Positions 5,876 to 15,295 of a DNA stretch of 64,000 bases are shown here, piece after piece. The stretch is from an uncultured Muribaculaceae bacterium (GTDB lineage: Bacteria; Bacteroidota; Bacteroidia; Bacteroidales; Muribaculaceae), in the NCBI GenBank assembly GCA_910587915.1, contig CAJUOB010000004.1, positions 14,072-78,071 of the forward strand, read 5' to 3'. The first letter of the stretch is position 1. The number at the start of each line of letters is the position of its first letter. A program made the position numbers and the translations under genes. The notes beneath the pieces were generated by a model. That model had not been told where the DNA came from. It made no database searches and worked only from the letters and a program-made list of their open reading frames with translations.

Positions 5876-8131
5876 ATGAACATAGCTCTCTTCAACACGG
5901 CATTTTCAGCCGGAGCAATCCTGATACCGGCCAATAAGGTCGACGAAACGCCATGCACCGCCACTCCGGAAGCAACCGCTTTCGCAGCAGTGATGGCCGA
6001 TAACGGATATGGCCTCGACCAGAAACTCTTCAGGGCGCTCTGCCATCTGGAAGCGGCCGATATTGCGGCAATAAACGAAGCCGTGGAGGAAAAACTGCAG
6101 CTTAAGCTCAACTGGATGCCGCTGATCAAAGGATGGACCACACCTACAGGTGCGACATTCTTCGATGCTCTCGTGGCAATGTTCGCAAATGTGCTGCCGC
6201 CACTAAGGGACGTTGAAGGTGTGACACTTCCTTGCGGGCACTTCATTCCGAAAGGCACATTCCCCCTCGAGCGCTACAACGGTTGTCCTCTCTGTGGCAC
6301 CCCCTTCGACACATCCGCAGAGACCTTCCATGGCCAAGGCTCCAACCTGAAGCCACTCACGCTATGGACAGAGACCGACCTCAGAGCCTATGAACTATCG
6401 TTGCTGCAATCGCGGGTACCACTCGATGCCACACAGACCGTAGCCCTGCGCACACTTATAGCCGAATATGGTGTGCCGGCCGAAGTCGACATACCCATGC
6501 GCGAGACAGCCATCATCGCATTCCTCGCACTGGCAGAGAGCGGCGATTACGACCGCGCGGCGACATTCATAAAAACGCCTGTCGACCTTCTGCGTGCGCT
6601 TTGGTCGGAAAAAACAGGGCTGACACGCATCGTCACGCCGGCCAAATTCATTGCTCGCCAAGGACGCACTGTGGGCTATGCGTGGCAAGCTGACTATCGG
6701 GAAAGAGTACAGGAGAAAGAGAACGCCACTGCGGCAGAACTCAAACTAAAATATCCACGGGCCATGTGCCGGTTTGCCGCCACGCTATTCGAAAATATGC
6801 CGGGAAGCCCGGAAGGCATATGCGAGCTCATGCATCCGCAGCGTGGCATGTGGGTGCGGTTCATCCGTGCACTGAGACTGAGCGAGTATGCCCGACGACA
6901 CGATCACCCGCGTCTGCGCGAGATCCTCGACCGCTTCTACCGCACCGACTATCCCGTATGGGCCGGCGAAGTGGAGACAGCCATGCTTGGCGGCGAAACC
7001 GAACGCGCCCTTGCGCTGCTGAAGCAGCGTCCGGGGACTTTTGCCCGCATGCTTGTGGCCGCAATGTTGCACCTCGGTCAGGAGCCGGTGCTGGCCGCAT
7101 TCGCTGATGTTGCCGAGAGACTGCCTATGCGCCTGTTGGTGACACTCGACATGTATATAGCTTACTGCCTCGACCAGCAGACCGAACGCAGCGTGCGTAT
7201 TGCCGGCGGCGGCACCCATGTGCTTACGCCAAGCGCCGCCCTGCAAGCCAAGACACCGGCTGAAACGGCAGCAATGACAGATGCTGTGAAAAAAATTTGC
7301 GCTGATGCCATACGTCGGCAATTTGCCGGAGACAGGGCCACTGCCGGAACCGTGTATATATCACCCGAGCTATTCAATATCCCCGTTCCGATAGGAGAGC
7401 GGGCTGTCAGCGCTGCCGACGATGGCTATGTGACACAAGGCACATCGTTCGACATTTCAGGCGATAACGTGCGTCTTTTCCTTCACTGGGGCGAAGGGCT
7501 TCCGGCACAGCACATCGACATGGACCTAAGCGCCATTATTGTGTACGACGACCACCGGACCGAGTGCGCTTACTACAACCTCAATCCCACCGGGGCCATA
7601 CACAGCGGCGACATACAGCAGATACCCGACATGGTCGGAGCTGCGGAGTACATAGAGCTCGACATTCCAGCCCTGGCACACGATGGAGCCAGATATGTGA
7701 TATTCAACGTGAGTGCATACACCTCAGGTGGCATCCATCCGACCGTGCGCGTGGGCTGGATGGACTCGAAATATCCCATGAAAGTGTCCAACGAGACCGG
7801 AGTGGCCTACGATCCGTCGACGGTGCAGTTCTCGGCACGCGTCGCAGGTCTTGATTCCCACGACCAGCTTGTATTCGGTATCCTCGACATCAGCCGAAGA
7901 TCCATCGCATGGCTCGAAATGGCCGACAATGGACAGATTGCCCGAAATATCGACATAAACAAAGTGAAGGCGCTCATGGATAAACTCAGCCAGCGCATGA
8001 GCATCGGTCAGTTACTTCTCCTACGCGCAGAGGGTCTCGGACAGCGACGCATCGACTCGCCGGCAGAGGGCGCCGAAGTTTTCCGCGCCACTCCGGCAGA
8101 CATCGCACATGTGGCAGGATTTCTCGGCTGA
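5876..8131 (+). CDS. half-RING plus TerD-like protein (MXAN_6230/SCO0854-like)
   Basis: A 751-residue protein counted from MNIALFNTAFSAGAILIP; an upstream in-frame ATG at 5801 adds 25 unlikely residues. Near the N terminus, C120-x-H122 and C137-x2-C140 (LPCGHFIP, GCPLCGTPF) form four of the eight ligands of a RING-type zinc site. The middle (about 150-500) is helical. The C-terminal part (about 505-700, with VRLFLHW, DMDLSAIIVYDD, HSGDIQQ and EYIELDIPAL) resembles the Ca-binding TerD fold of tellurite/stress proteins. I recall this architecture as the poorly characterised MXAN_6230/SCO0854 family. No other ter gene is nearby, and its function is unknown. A cytoplasmic location is inferred from the lack of a signal peptide. 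Confidence 0.6.
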   Translation: MNIALFNTAFSAGAILIPANKVDETPCTATPEATAFAAVMADNGYGLDQKLFRALCHLEAADIAAINEAVEEKLQLKLNWMPLIKGWTTPTGATFFDALVAMFANVLPPLRDVEGVTLPCGHFIPKGTFPLERYNGCPLCGTPFDTSAETFHGQGSNLKPLTLWTETDLRAYELSLLQSRVPLDATQTVALRTLIAEYGVPAEVDIPMRETAIIAFLALAESGDYDRAATFIKTPVDLLRALWSEKTGLTRIVTPAKFIARQGRTVGYAWQADYRERVQEKENATAAELKLKYPRAMCRFAATLFENMPGSPEGICELMHPQRGMWVRFIRALRLSEYARRHDHPRLREILDRFYRTDYPVWAGEVETAMLGGETERALALLKQRPGTFARMLVAAMLHLGQEPVLAAFADVAERLPMRLLVTLDMYIAYCLDQQTERSVRIAGGGTHVLTPSAALQAKTPAETAAMTDAVKKICADAIRRQFAGDRATAGTVYISPELFNIPVPIGERAVSAADDGYVTQGTSFDISGDNVRLFLHWGEGLPAQHIDMDLSAIIVYDDHRTECAYYNLNPTGAIHSGDIQQIPDMVGAAEYIELDIPALAHDGARYVIFNVSAYTSGGIHPTVRVGWMDSKYPMKVSNETGVAYDPSTVQFSARVAGLDSHDQLVFGILDISRRSIAWLEMADNGQIARNIDINKVKALMDKLSQRMSIGQLLLLRAEGLGQRRIDSPAEGAEVFRATPADIAHVAGFLG

Positions 8132-8266
8132 TAAGCCGCAGAAAATGCCATTCGCCATTTTTTATTATTTTTTCACAGTCGCACCAGCACATTATCGGTG
8201 TCCCGGACGTTATACAATACATCATCATACTTGCTATCGCTATTTATCACTTTTATGTAAGTGCTT

Positions 8267-9457
8267 ATGAAAAAAACATCCTATACAGGCTTCCTGAAAT
8301 CGAAAAAAGGAAAAGGCGCTATCATAGCCCTGGCTGTCATTGCAGCAGCGGCCATAATACTTTGGTTTGCACTACGCCCCAAAGCGGCAACGCCAAGCTT
8401 ACCTATCGTTGAAGTAAGCCCGGTTACCACATCCGATGTCAACGTCTACGGCGAATATGCCGGCCGCATCCGCGCCCAGCAATTTGTCGAAGTCAGAGCC
8501 CGTGTCGAAGGCTATCTCGAGAAAATGTTCTTCGAGGAAGGCACACATATCGACAAAGGCCAGACCCTGTTCATCATCGACCGCAAGGTATACAAGGCTC
8601 TTGCCGAGAAAGCACGCGCACAGCTCAACAAAGCCCGAGCCAACGCACAGAAGGCCGAGCGCGACCTTGCCCGTATAAAACCTCTCTACGAACAGAATGC
8701 AGCCTCTCAGCTCGACCTCGACAATGCCGAGGCCGCCTACGAAAGTGCAAAAGCCGAAGAATCGGTGGCAGCCGCCGACCTCACCCAGGCAGAGCTCGTG
8801 CTAAGCTATACCACAGTGACAAGTCCTATTTCGGGCTATGTGAGCGAACGCAGCGCCGACATCGGCACGCTCGTTGGCCCCGGCGGCAAATCGCTCCTGG
8901 CCACAGTGGTGAAAAGCGACACCGTGCTTGTGGACTTCTCCATGACAGCCCTCGACTATCTTAACAGCAAGAATCGCGATGTGAACATTGGCCAGAAAAG
9001 CGAATCGCGCCAATGGGAACCATATGTGACCGTAACTCTCGCCGACGGCTCGGAGTACCCGTTCAAGGGTCTTGTGGATTTCGCATCGCCTCAGGTCGAT
9101 CCCACCACCGGAACATTCTCAGTACGTGCCGAAATGCCCAACCCCGACCATGTGCTGCTGCCGGGTGAATTCACAAGAGTGAAAGTACTCAAGGATGTGC
9201 TCACCAATGCTGTGAACGTACCATCGAAAGCTCTCGAAATCGAGCGTGGCGGCGCTTACATCTATGTAGTTCGCCCCGACAGCGTGGTCGAACGCCGTTT
9301 CGTAGAGACCGGCCCCGAAACCGGCAATAATGTGATAATAGAACGTGGGCTCTCGCCCGATGAGAAAATAGTAACCGAAGGCTTCCATAAACTACGCCAC
9401 GGCATGAAAGTACGCCCGGTGGCACAAACCGATACAATAAGTCAGGCTAAAAAATGA
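8267..9457 (+). CDS. RND efflux periplasmic adaptor (AcrA/MexA-like)
   Basis: A 396-residue membrane-fusion protein. The N-terminal helix (about 14-34) anchors or exports it. A lipoyl-like half (RAQQFVEVRARVEGYLEKM) is followed by an alpha-hairpin (about 105-165, rich in Ala/Glu/Lys) and the second lipoyl half (SYTTVTSPISGYVSER), then beta-barrel and membrane-proximal domains. It bridges the inner-membrane pump and the outer-membrane channel encoded next. An in-frame GTG two codons upstream (8261) exists, but MKKTSYTGFLKS is the more natural start. Its stop overlaps the pump start (ATGA). No regulator gene lies beside the operon. Confidence 0.93.
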   Translation: MKKTSYTGFLKSKKGKGAIIALAVIAAAAIILWFALRPKAATPSLPIVEVSPVTTSDVNVYGEYAGRIRAQQFVEVRARVEGYLEKMFFEEGTHIDKGQTLFIIDRKVYKALAEKARAQLNKARANAQKAERDLARIKPLYEQNAASQLDLDNAEAAYESAKAEESVAAADLTQAELVLSYTTVTSPISGYVSERSADIGTLVGPGGKSLLATVVKSDTVLVDFSMTALDYLNSKNRDVNIGQKSESRQWEPYVTVTLADGSEYPFKGLVDFASPQVDPTTGTFSVRAEMPNPDHVLLPGEFTRVKVLKDVLTNAVNVPSKALEIERGGAYIYVVRPDSVVERRFVETGPETGNNVIIERGLSPDEKIVTEGFHKLRHGMKVRPVAQTDTISQAKK

Positions 9458-12400
9458 AAAAGAACTTCTTTCTCGATCACCCGGTGTTCGCTATCGTAAT
9501 ATCGATAGTGATAGTGCTTCTGGGTATAATCGGCCTGGCGATGCTGCCTGTCGACCAATACCCGCGCATAGTGCCACCGGTAGTGAAAGTGACGGCATCC
9601 TATCCCGGTGCCGATGCCATGACCGTGACTCAGGCTGTGGCAACCCCGATAGAACAGGAACTCAACGGCACTCCCGGCATGATCTACATGTCGAGCAGCA
9701 GCTCGAACTCCGGTGGATTCTCGGCATTAGTGACATTCGACGTCGATGTAGACCCCGAACTGGCTGCCGTCGACATCCAGAACCGCGTGAAGAAAGCAGA
9801 GTCACGACTGCCCGCCGAAGTGGTGCAGAACGGTATCAGCGTGGAAAAAGAGACAGCCAACAAGCTCATGACCATAGCTCTGATGTCGAACGACCCCAAA
9901 TACGATGAGATATATCTGAGTAACTACGCCACCCTCAACGTACTCGACCTTCTGCGCCGCGTGCCAGGTGTAGGCAGCATCCGCAACGTCGGAAGCCGCT
10001 ACTACGCCATGCAGATCTACGTGCAGCCCGACAAGCTCGCCGACCTTGGCCTCACAGTGCAGGACATACAGAGCGCCCTCAAGGATCAGAACCGCGAATC
10101 GGCTGCAGGTGTGCTCGGTCAAGCGCCCATGACCGGCATCGATCTCACGGTGCCTATCATAGCCCGCGGCCGCTTGTCGTCGGCAACAGAATTCGAGGAT
10201 ATTGTGGTGCGCGCCAATGCCAACGGCTCTATAATCCGCCTCAAGGATGTGGCACGGGTTTCGCTTGAAGCATCGAGCTACTCCACCGAAAGCGGTATAA
10301 ACGGAGGCAACGCAGCCATCCTCGAAATCAACATGCTCCCCGGCGAGAATGCCATGGACGTGGCGAACCAGGTGAAAGCCACCATGGAAGAAATCAGCGG
10401 TTCATTCCCCGAAGGCATCTCATATGAGATCCCATTCGACATGACCACCTACATATCCGAATCGATACACCATGTGTACCGCACTTTCTTCGAGGCGCTG
10501 ATTCTGGTGATACTTGTGGTTTTCCTGTCGCTGCAAAGCTGGCGCGCCACCCTTATCCCGGTCATAGCCGTGCCGATATCCCTTATCGGTACTTTCGGCG
10601 TGATGCTTATCTTCGGATTCTCGCTCAACATGCTCACTCTGCTTGGCCTCATCCTCGCCATCGGTATTGTGGTGGACGACGCCATTGTGGTGGTCGAGAA
10701 CGTGGACCGCATAATGGAAAAAGACCATGTGGATGCTCCCGAGGCCACTCGCCGCGCCATGAACGGCCTGGGAAGCGCACTTATAGCCATGAGCCTTGTG
10801 CTCTGCGCCGTATTCGTGCCTGTAAGCTTCCTTCCGGGCATCACGGGGCAGTTGTTCCGTCAGTTCACCATCACTATCGCCGTGTCGGTGATCATATCGA
10901 CAATAGTGGCGCTCACCCTCTCGCCGGTGATGTGCGCCAAGCTGCTCCGCCACACCGACCGTCGGCACAAGCCCAAATTCTTCCGCATAATCAACTACAC
11001 CATCCTGCGTGGCAACCGTTTCTATAGCCGGGCAATACGCGCGGCACTCGCCAAACCCCGCCGTATGTGGATCGGTTTCGGCATGGCACTGGTGGTGATA
11101 TATGTGGCCAATATGTTGGTGCCCACTAGCTTCATGTCGCCCGAAGACCAAGGCTATTTCACTGTAGAACTCGAATTGCCCGAAGGCTCCACCATAGAGC
11201 GCACGCGCACAGTCACCGACAGGGCCATAGAATTTCTACGCGCCGACAAAGATGTGGAGTACGTACAGAACGTTACCGGTTCGTCGCCCCGCACAGGTAC
11301 AAACCAGGCTCATTCCACCCTCACTGTAATCCTGAAGCCATCGGGCGAACGAGGCTCCAACTCCCTTGCTGAACTCCGCGAACGCGTGTCGGCCGAGCTG
11401 TCGGAATACCCCGAGGCACAAGTATATTTCTTCACTCCCGCCATCATCCCCGGCCTCGGCACATCGGGTGGCTTCGAGATGGTGCTCGAAGCCCGCGGCG
11501 ATGCCACCTACGAGAATCTGGCCAACGCTGTGGATACTCTTCGGATGTATGCGGCTGAATGCCCCGAATTCGCAGGTCTGTCGACATCGCTGCAGGCCGA
11601 CATCCCACAGCTGTTCTTCGATGTCGACCGCGATAAAGCCAAACTCCAGGGCATACCGATGAGCGACATATTCTCGACAATGAAGGCTTTCACAGGCTCG
11701 GTATATGTGAACGACTTCAATATGTTCAACCGTATCTACCGCGTCTACATTCAGGCCGAAGCCCCCTTCCGTGCTGACCGCGACGACCTCAATCTCTTCT
11801 TCGTGCGTGGTGCCAAAGGTGCCATGGTGCCTGTGACCTCTCTGGGAACCACCTATTTCACATCCGGTCCCGGTTCGGTGAAGCGCTTCAACATGTTCAA
11901 CTCAGCCACAATCAGCGGTGAGGCCGCTCCCGGCTACAGTACGGGCCAGGCCATGGACCGCTTGGAACAGATTGTACGCGACCATCTGCCCGACAACATA
12001 GGCGTGGATTGGGCCGGTCTCTCCTATCAGCAGAAGCACAACGGCGGAAACACCGGTCTGGTACTCGGGCTCGCCTTCCTGTTTGTGTTCCTCTTCCTTG
12101 CCGCACAATACGAAAGCTGGACCGTGCCTCTGGCCGTGATACTGTCGCTTCCTGTAGCGGGTGTCGGAGCCTACCTCGGCATCGCCATCTGCGGTTTGGA
12201 AAACAATATCTACTTCCAGATCGGCCTTGTGATGCTGGTTGGTCTCGTGGCCAAGAATGCCATCCTTATCGTAGAGTTCGCCAAGGAAGAAGTGGAGAAA
12301 GGCATCGATGCCACCCATGCGGCCCTGACGGCGGCAAAGCTACGTTTCAGGCCACTGGTAATGACCTCGCTGGCGTTTATGCTCGGACTTCTGCCTCTGG

Positions 12401-12549
12401 TATTCGCATCGGGTCCCGGCTCGGCCGCCCGACGCGACATCGGCACCGGCGTATTCTTCGGCATGCTCGTGGCTGTGACCGTAGGCATCGTTTTCGTACC
12501 CTTCTTCTTCGTTATGATCGACAAAGCAAAGAAAAAACTGAAAAAATGA
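9454..12549 (+). CDS. RND multidrug efflux permease (AcrB/HAE1-like)
   Basis: A 1031-residue inner-membrane proton-driven exporter. It begins FFLDHPVFAIVISIVIVLLG and has the two-fold RND layout: TM1, a large periplasmic loop, TM2-6, TM7, a second loop, TM8-12. The relay region GIVVDDAIVVVENV in TM4 carries the Asp pair required for proton coupling, and ARRDIGTGVFFGM is typical of the last helices. Length equals that of AcrB-type proteins. It overlaps the adaptor and the outer-membrane gene by four bases on each side, so the three are co-translated. Substrates cannot be deduced from the sequence. Confidence 0.96.
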   Translation: MKKNFFLDHPVFAIVISIVIVLLGIIGLAMLPVDQYPRIVPPVVKVTASYPGADAMTVTQAVATPIEQELNGTPGMIYMSSSSSNSGGFSALVTFDVDVDPELAAVDIQNRVKKAESRLPAEVVQNGISVEKETANKLMTIALMSNDPKYDEIYLSNYATLNVLDLLRRVPGVGSIRNVGSRYYAMQIYVQPDKLADLGLTVQDIQSALKDQNRESAAGVLGQAPMTGIDLTVPIIARGRLSSATEFEDIVVRANANGSIIRLKDVARVSLEASSYSTESGINGGNAAILEINMLPGENAMDVANQVKATMEEISGSFPEGISYEIPFDMTTYISESIHHVYRTFFEALILVILVVFLSLQSWRATLIPVIAVPISLIGTFGVMLIFGFSLNMLTLLGLILAIGIVVDDAIVVVENVDRIMEKDHVDAPEATRRAMNGLGSALIAMSLVLCAVFVPVSFLPGITGQLFRQFTITIAVSVIISTIVALTLSPVMCAKLLRHTDRRHKPKFFRIINYTILRGNRFYSRAIRAALAKPRRMWIGFGMALVVIYVANMLVPTSFMSPEDQGYFTVELELPEGSTIERTRTVTDRAIEFLRADKDVEYVQNVTGSSPRTGTNQAHSTLTVILKPSGERGSNSLAELRERVSAELSEYPEAQVYFFTPAIIPGLGTSGGFEMVLEARGDATYENLANAVDTLRMYAAECPEFAGLSTSLQADIPQLFFDVDRDKAKLQGIPMSDIFSTMKAFTGSVYVNDFNMFNRIYRVYIQAEAPFRADRDDLNLFFVRGAKGAMVPVTSLGTTYFTSGPGSVKRFNMFNSATISGEAAPGYSTGQAMDRLEQIVRDHLPDNIGVDWAGLSYQQKHNGGNTGLVLGLAFLFVFLFLAAQYESWTVPLAVILSLPVAGVGAYLGIAICGLENNIYFQIGLVMLVGLVAKNAILIVEFAKEEVEKGIDATHAALTAAKLRFRPLVMTSLAFMLGLLPLVFASGPGSAARRDIGTGVFFGMLVAVTVGIVFVPFFFVMIDKAKKKLKK

Positions 12550-13934
12550 ACTTCCGCATATACATAGCTGCCGCCGTGGTGGCAATCGGCATAACATCAT
12601 GCTCGGGTGTGCGCAACTGCGTAGACCCGCAGCTCGACATCCCCACGGCACTTGCCGGTAACAGCACCGACAGCATAACCGCCGCCGACATCGCATGGAT
12701 GGATTTCTTCCAGGACCCGCAACTGGTGGAGATCATACGGCAGACTCTCGAGCACAACCGCGACTTTCTCGCCGCAGGCGCACGCGTGGAAGAGATGCGC
12801 GAGCTATATGGCGTATCAAAAGCAAACTTCTACCCTACTCTCGATTTCAACATGTATGGAAACCATGAGACCAACGACTATCATGGCAAACCACATGTCG
12901 ACGACCCTGAATACGGTCTCAAAGGCACCCTTGCCTGGGAAGCAGACCTATGGGGAGGCCTAAAATGGGCTCGCCGCAAAGGTGGTGCCGACTTCCGGGC
13001 ATCCGTAGAGCAGGAACGCGCCATGCGCATCACTCTGATAGCCGAAGTAGCTTCGGCATATTTCAGACTGTTGGCCCTCGACAACGAACTCCAGATTGCA
13101 CGCCGCACATTGTTCACACGCGAAGAAAACCTCAAAAAAGCCAAACTGCGCTTCGAAGGTGGCATGACTCCCGAGACAGTCTACCGCCAGGCCGAAGTAG
13201 AGTATGCCACCACAGCAGCACTGATACCAGGCATCGAAGGCCGCATCGATATACAGAAGAATGCCATATCGCTGCTTATGGGCCGTTTCCCCGAAGAAAA
13301 CATAGCTCGCGGCACCATACTGCTGCGCGACTCTATCCGCCAGACTCTTCCCGTAGGACTGCCGTCGCAGCTTTTGGAACGCCGCCCCGACATACGGGGA
13401 GCCGAAGCCAAGCTGCAGGCCGCCCTTGCCGACGTAGGTGTAGCCTATGCCAACCGTTTCCCGTCGATCCGAATCGGACTTACAGGCGGTTGGGAAAACG
13501 ATGACCTCAAAAGTTTCTTCCAGTCTCCATTCACCTATGTGGTGGGCTCTATAACGGGAACAATATTCGATTTCGGACGTAAGAAACGCAAATACAAAGC
13601 TAAGATTGCAGCCTACGACCAGGCACGCCTCGCCTATGAGCAGACCGTTCTCACGGCATTCCACGAGGTCGACGACGCCGTAACGTCGCTCAACAAAGTC
13701 AACCTTACGTGCGACAAACGCAGGGAACTGCTCGAGGCTGCGCAGGCATATGCACGTCTGGCCTACCGACAGTACAACGCCGGAGCCATCAACTACATCG
13801 ATGTGCTCGACGCACAACGACGTTTCTACGACGCACAGGTGGGCATGAGCAATGCTCTCCGCGATCAATCGCTTGCCATCGTAAATCTCTACAAAGCCCT
13901 CGGCGGCGGATGGTCGCTACCGAAAAATAAATAA
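12546..13934 (+). CDS. outer-membrane efflux lipoprotein (OprM/TolC-like)
   Basis: A 462-residue channel subunit starting MNFRIYIAAAVVAIGITSCS, where C19 is a lipobox cysteine. Two outer-membrane efflux repeats follow (about 55-250 and 265-460); AGARVEEMRELYGVSKANFYPTL marks the first and ERRPDIRGAEAKL the second. It completes the tripartite pump. The reading frame is open far upstream inside the permease gene, but the ATGA overlap and the signal peptide fix the start. About 75 bases after the stop, a direct repeat and a strong inverted repeat begin. Confidence 0.92.
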   Translation: MNFRIYIAAAVVAIGITSCSGVRNCVDPQLDIPTALAGNSTDSITAADIAWMDFFQDPQLVEIIRQTLEHNRDFLAAGARVEEMRELYGVSKANFYPTLDFNMYGNHETNDYHGKPHVDDPEYGLKGTLAWEADLWGGLKWARRKGGADFRASVEQERAMRITLIAEVASAYFRLLALDNELQIARRTLFTREENLKKAKLRFEGGMTPETVYRQAEVEYATTAALIPGIEGRIDIQKNAISLLMGRFPEENIARGTILLRDSIRQTLPVGLPSQLLERRPDIRGAEAKLQAALADVGVAYANRFPSIRIGLTGGWENDDLKSFFQSPFTYVVGSITGTIFDFGRKKRKYKAKIAAYDQARLAYEQTVLTAFHEVDDAVTSLNKVNLTCDKRRELLEAAQAYARLAYRQYNAGAINYIDVLDAQRRFYDAQVGMSNALRDQSLAIVNLYKALGGGWSLPKNK

Positions 13935-13968
13935 TAGGCCATACACTCAGACCAACGGATTGATTTGG

Positions 13969-14010
13969 CAGGAGTGGAGACATAAAAGACAGGAGTGGAG
14001 ACATAAAAGA
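13969..14010 (+). repeat. perfect tandem 21-bp direct repeat
   Basis: Two identical adjacent 21-base units (13969-13989 and 13990-14010), each containing GGAGTGGAGACATAAAAG. They run into the inverted repeat at 14008-14058. A 14-base piece (GAGACATAAAAGAA) recurs at 34079-34092. Confidence 0.9.
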
Positions 14011-14058
14011 ACGGTCTAAAAGGTATTTTTGTGATGTAAAAACCTTTTAGACCGTTCT
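14008..14058. promoter_or_regulatory. 17-bp perfect inverted repeat abutting the GH130 start
   Basis: Arms 14008-14024 and 14042-14058 (AGAACGGTCTAAAAGGT and its complement) are separated by 17 bases. The right arm ends four bases before the ATG at 14063. In mRNA it would form a stable hairpin over the ribosome-entry region. In DNA it could be an operator, or a terminator for the efflux operon, although no T-tract follows it. Its role is not determined. Confidence 0.75.
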
Positions 14059-14062
14059 ATAT

Positions 14063-15178
14063 ATGAAATTACACCTACTATGTGCCGCGGCCGCCGGTTT
14101 ACTTCTGGCTTCATGTGCCAAAACAAGCGAGGCGGTATCTCCCGAAGAGTGGGCATGGCTCGATTTCGAGCGCGTGAGCGATGTGCCTGTACTTGCCCCC
14201 GACAGCACGGCTGTGTTCGCATGCCCCATGCGTGGCGAGGATGTGCTATGGATGGAGAGCGACGTATTCAATCCGGCAGCAACTGTGAAAGGCGACAGCA
14301 TAGTGGTGCTGTTCCGCTCGGAAGATAATTCGGCACAGGGCATAGGCAAACGAACCTCTCGCATAGGTTATGCCACATCGGCCGACGGCATCAATTTCGA
14401 CATAGCCCCCACACCGGTATTGTATCCGGCCAATGACGCAGAGAGCATCCATGAGGTTCCCGGCGGATGCGAGGACCCACGCGTGGCAATGACCGACGAC
14501 GGAACCTATGTGATGATGTACACCCAGTGGAACCGCCAGGTGCCGCGGCTTGCCGTAGCGACTTCGACCGACCTTCGCAACTGGACCAAGCATGGACCGG
14601 CATTCGCCAAAGCCTACGACGGACGTTTCGCCGACATGGCATCGAAGTCGGCATCGATAGTGACCAAGCTCGATGGCGACCGTCAGATAATAGCCAAAAT
14701 CGATGGCAAATACGTGATGTACTGGGGTGAGGCTTTTGTAAATGTAGCCACCTCGACCGACCTTGTGAACTGGACTCCTCTTCTTGACGAGAACGGCGAA
14801 CTGCTGAAAGTGATGACACCCCGCAAAGGTAAATTCGACAGCTCGCTCACCGAGTGCGGTCCGCCTGCAGTGATAACCGACAAAGGCATACTGCTGCTCT
14901 ACAACGGCAAAAATGCCGAAGGAGATTGGGCCGACCCTGAATACACCGAGAAAACATACTGCGGCGGGCAGGCTCTTTTCGACACAAACGACCCGACACA
15001 CCTCATAACCCGACTCGATAAACCATTCTTTGTGCCCGAAACCGACTTCGAGAAGAGCGGCCAATATCCTGCCGGGACAGTTTTCATCGAAGGGCTTGCA
15101 TACCACAATGGAAAATGGCATCTCTACTATGGTTGCGCCGACTCGCTTGTAGGGGCAGCGGTGCGTACAAATAAATGA
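14063..15178 (+). CDS. GH130-like mannoside hydrolase/phosphorylase lipoprotein
   Basis: A 371-residue lipoprotein (MKLHLLCAAAAGLLLASC, lipid site C18) with a five-bladed propeller fold of the GH130 type. Typical motifs are GGCEDPRV (134-141, with the key Asp at 138), YWGE (220-223), STDLVNWTPL and ECGPPAV. GH130 enzymes hydrolyse or phosphorolyse beta-mannosides. The lipoprotein signal suggests a periplasmic or surface hydrolase rather than a cytoplasmic phosphorylase, which is inference. It stands alone between the efflux operon and the sugar-nucleotide genes, and its start codon lies four bases after a perfect inverted repeat. Confidence 0.75.
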   Translation: MKLHLLCAAAAGLLLASCAKTSEAVSPEEWAWLDFERVSDVPVLAPDSTAVFACPMRGEDVLWMESDVFNPAATVKGDSIVVLFRSEDNSAQGIGKRTSRIGYATSADGINFDIAPTPVLYPANDAESIHEVPGGCEDPRVAMTDDGTYVMMYTQWNRQVPRLAVATSTDLRNWTKHGPAFAKAYDGRFADMASKSASIVTKLDGDRQIIAKIDGKYVMYWGEAFVNVATSTDLVNWTPLLDENGELLKVMTPRKGKFDSSLTECGPPAVITDKGILLLYNGKNAEGDWADPEYTEKTYCGGQALFDTNDPTHLITRLDKPFFVPETDFEKSGQYPAGTVFIEGLAYHNGKWHLYYGCADSLVGAAVRTNK

Positions 15179-15205
15179 TGTGATGCATACAGTAAACGAA
15201 TAGAC

Positions 15206-15245
15206 GAGGGTGTCGAAGATGATATTTTATCTTTTCGACACCCTC
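15206..15245 (+). terminator. hairpin after the GH130 gene
   Basis: A 12-bp perfect stem GAGGGTGTCGAA/TTCGACACCCTC (15206-15217 with 15234-15245) with a 16-base AT-rich loop. No clean T-tract follows, so it is a probable rather than certain terminator separating the GH130 gene from the next operon. Confidence 0.55.
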
Positions 15246-15282
15246 CGTGTATAGTACTCTCTCCGTAGTCGAAAAAAAATCG

Positions 15283-15290
15283 TATTTTTG
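15283..15290 (+). promoter_or_regulatory. -7 box TATTTTTG before the 2-epimerase gene
   Basis: TATTTTTG matches TAnnTTTG; no TTTG was found at the -33 distance. The ATG at 15296 is only five bases downstream, so the transcript would be leaderless or nearly so. Confidence 0.5.
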
Positions 15291-15295
15291 CATTC

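Noticed and set aside
12009..12545. N-terminal extension of the outer-membrane efflux frame
   Set aside because: It lies inside the permease gene in another frame; the true start is the ATGA overlap at 12546 with a lipoprotein signal.
13969..14058. Insertion sequence ends
   Set aside because: No transposase gene lies nearby and the inverted repeat encloses only 17 bases; a small non-autonomous element remains possible and is reported as a finding.
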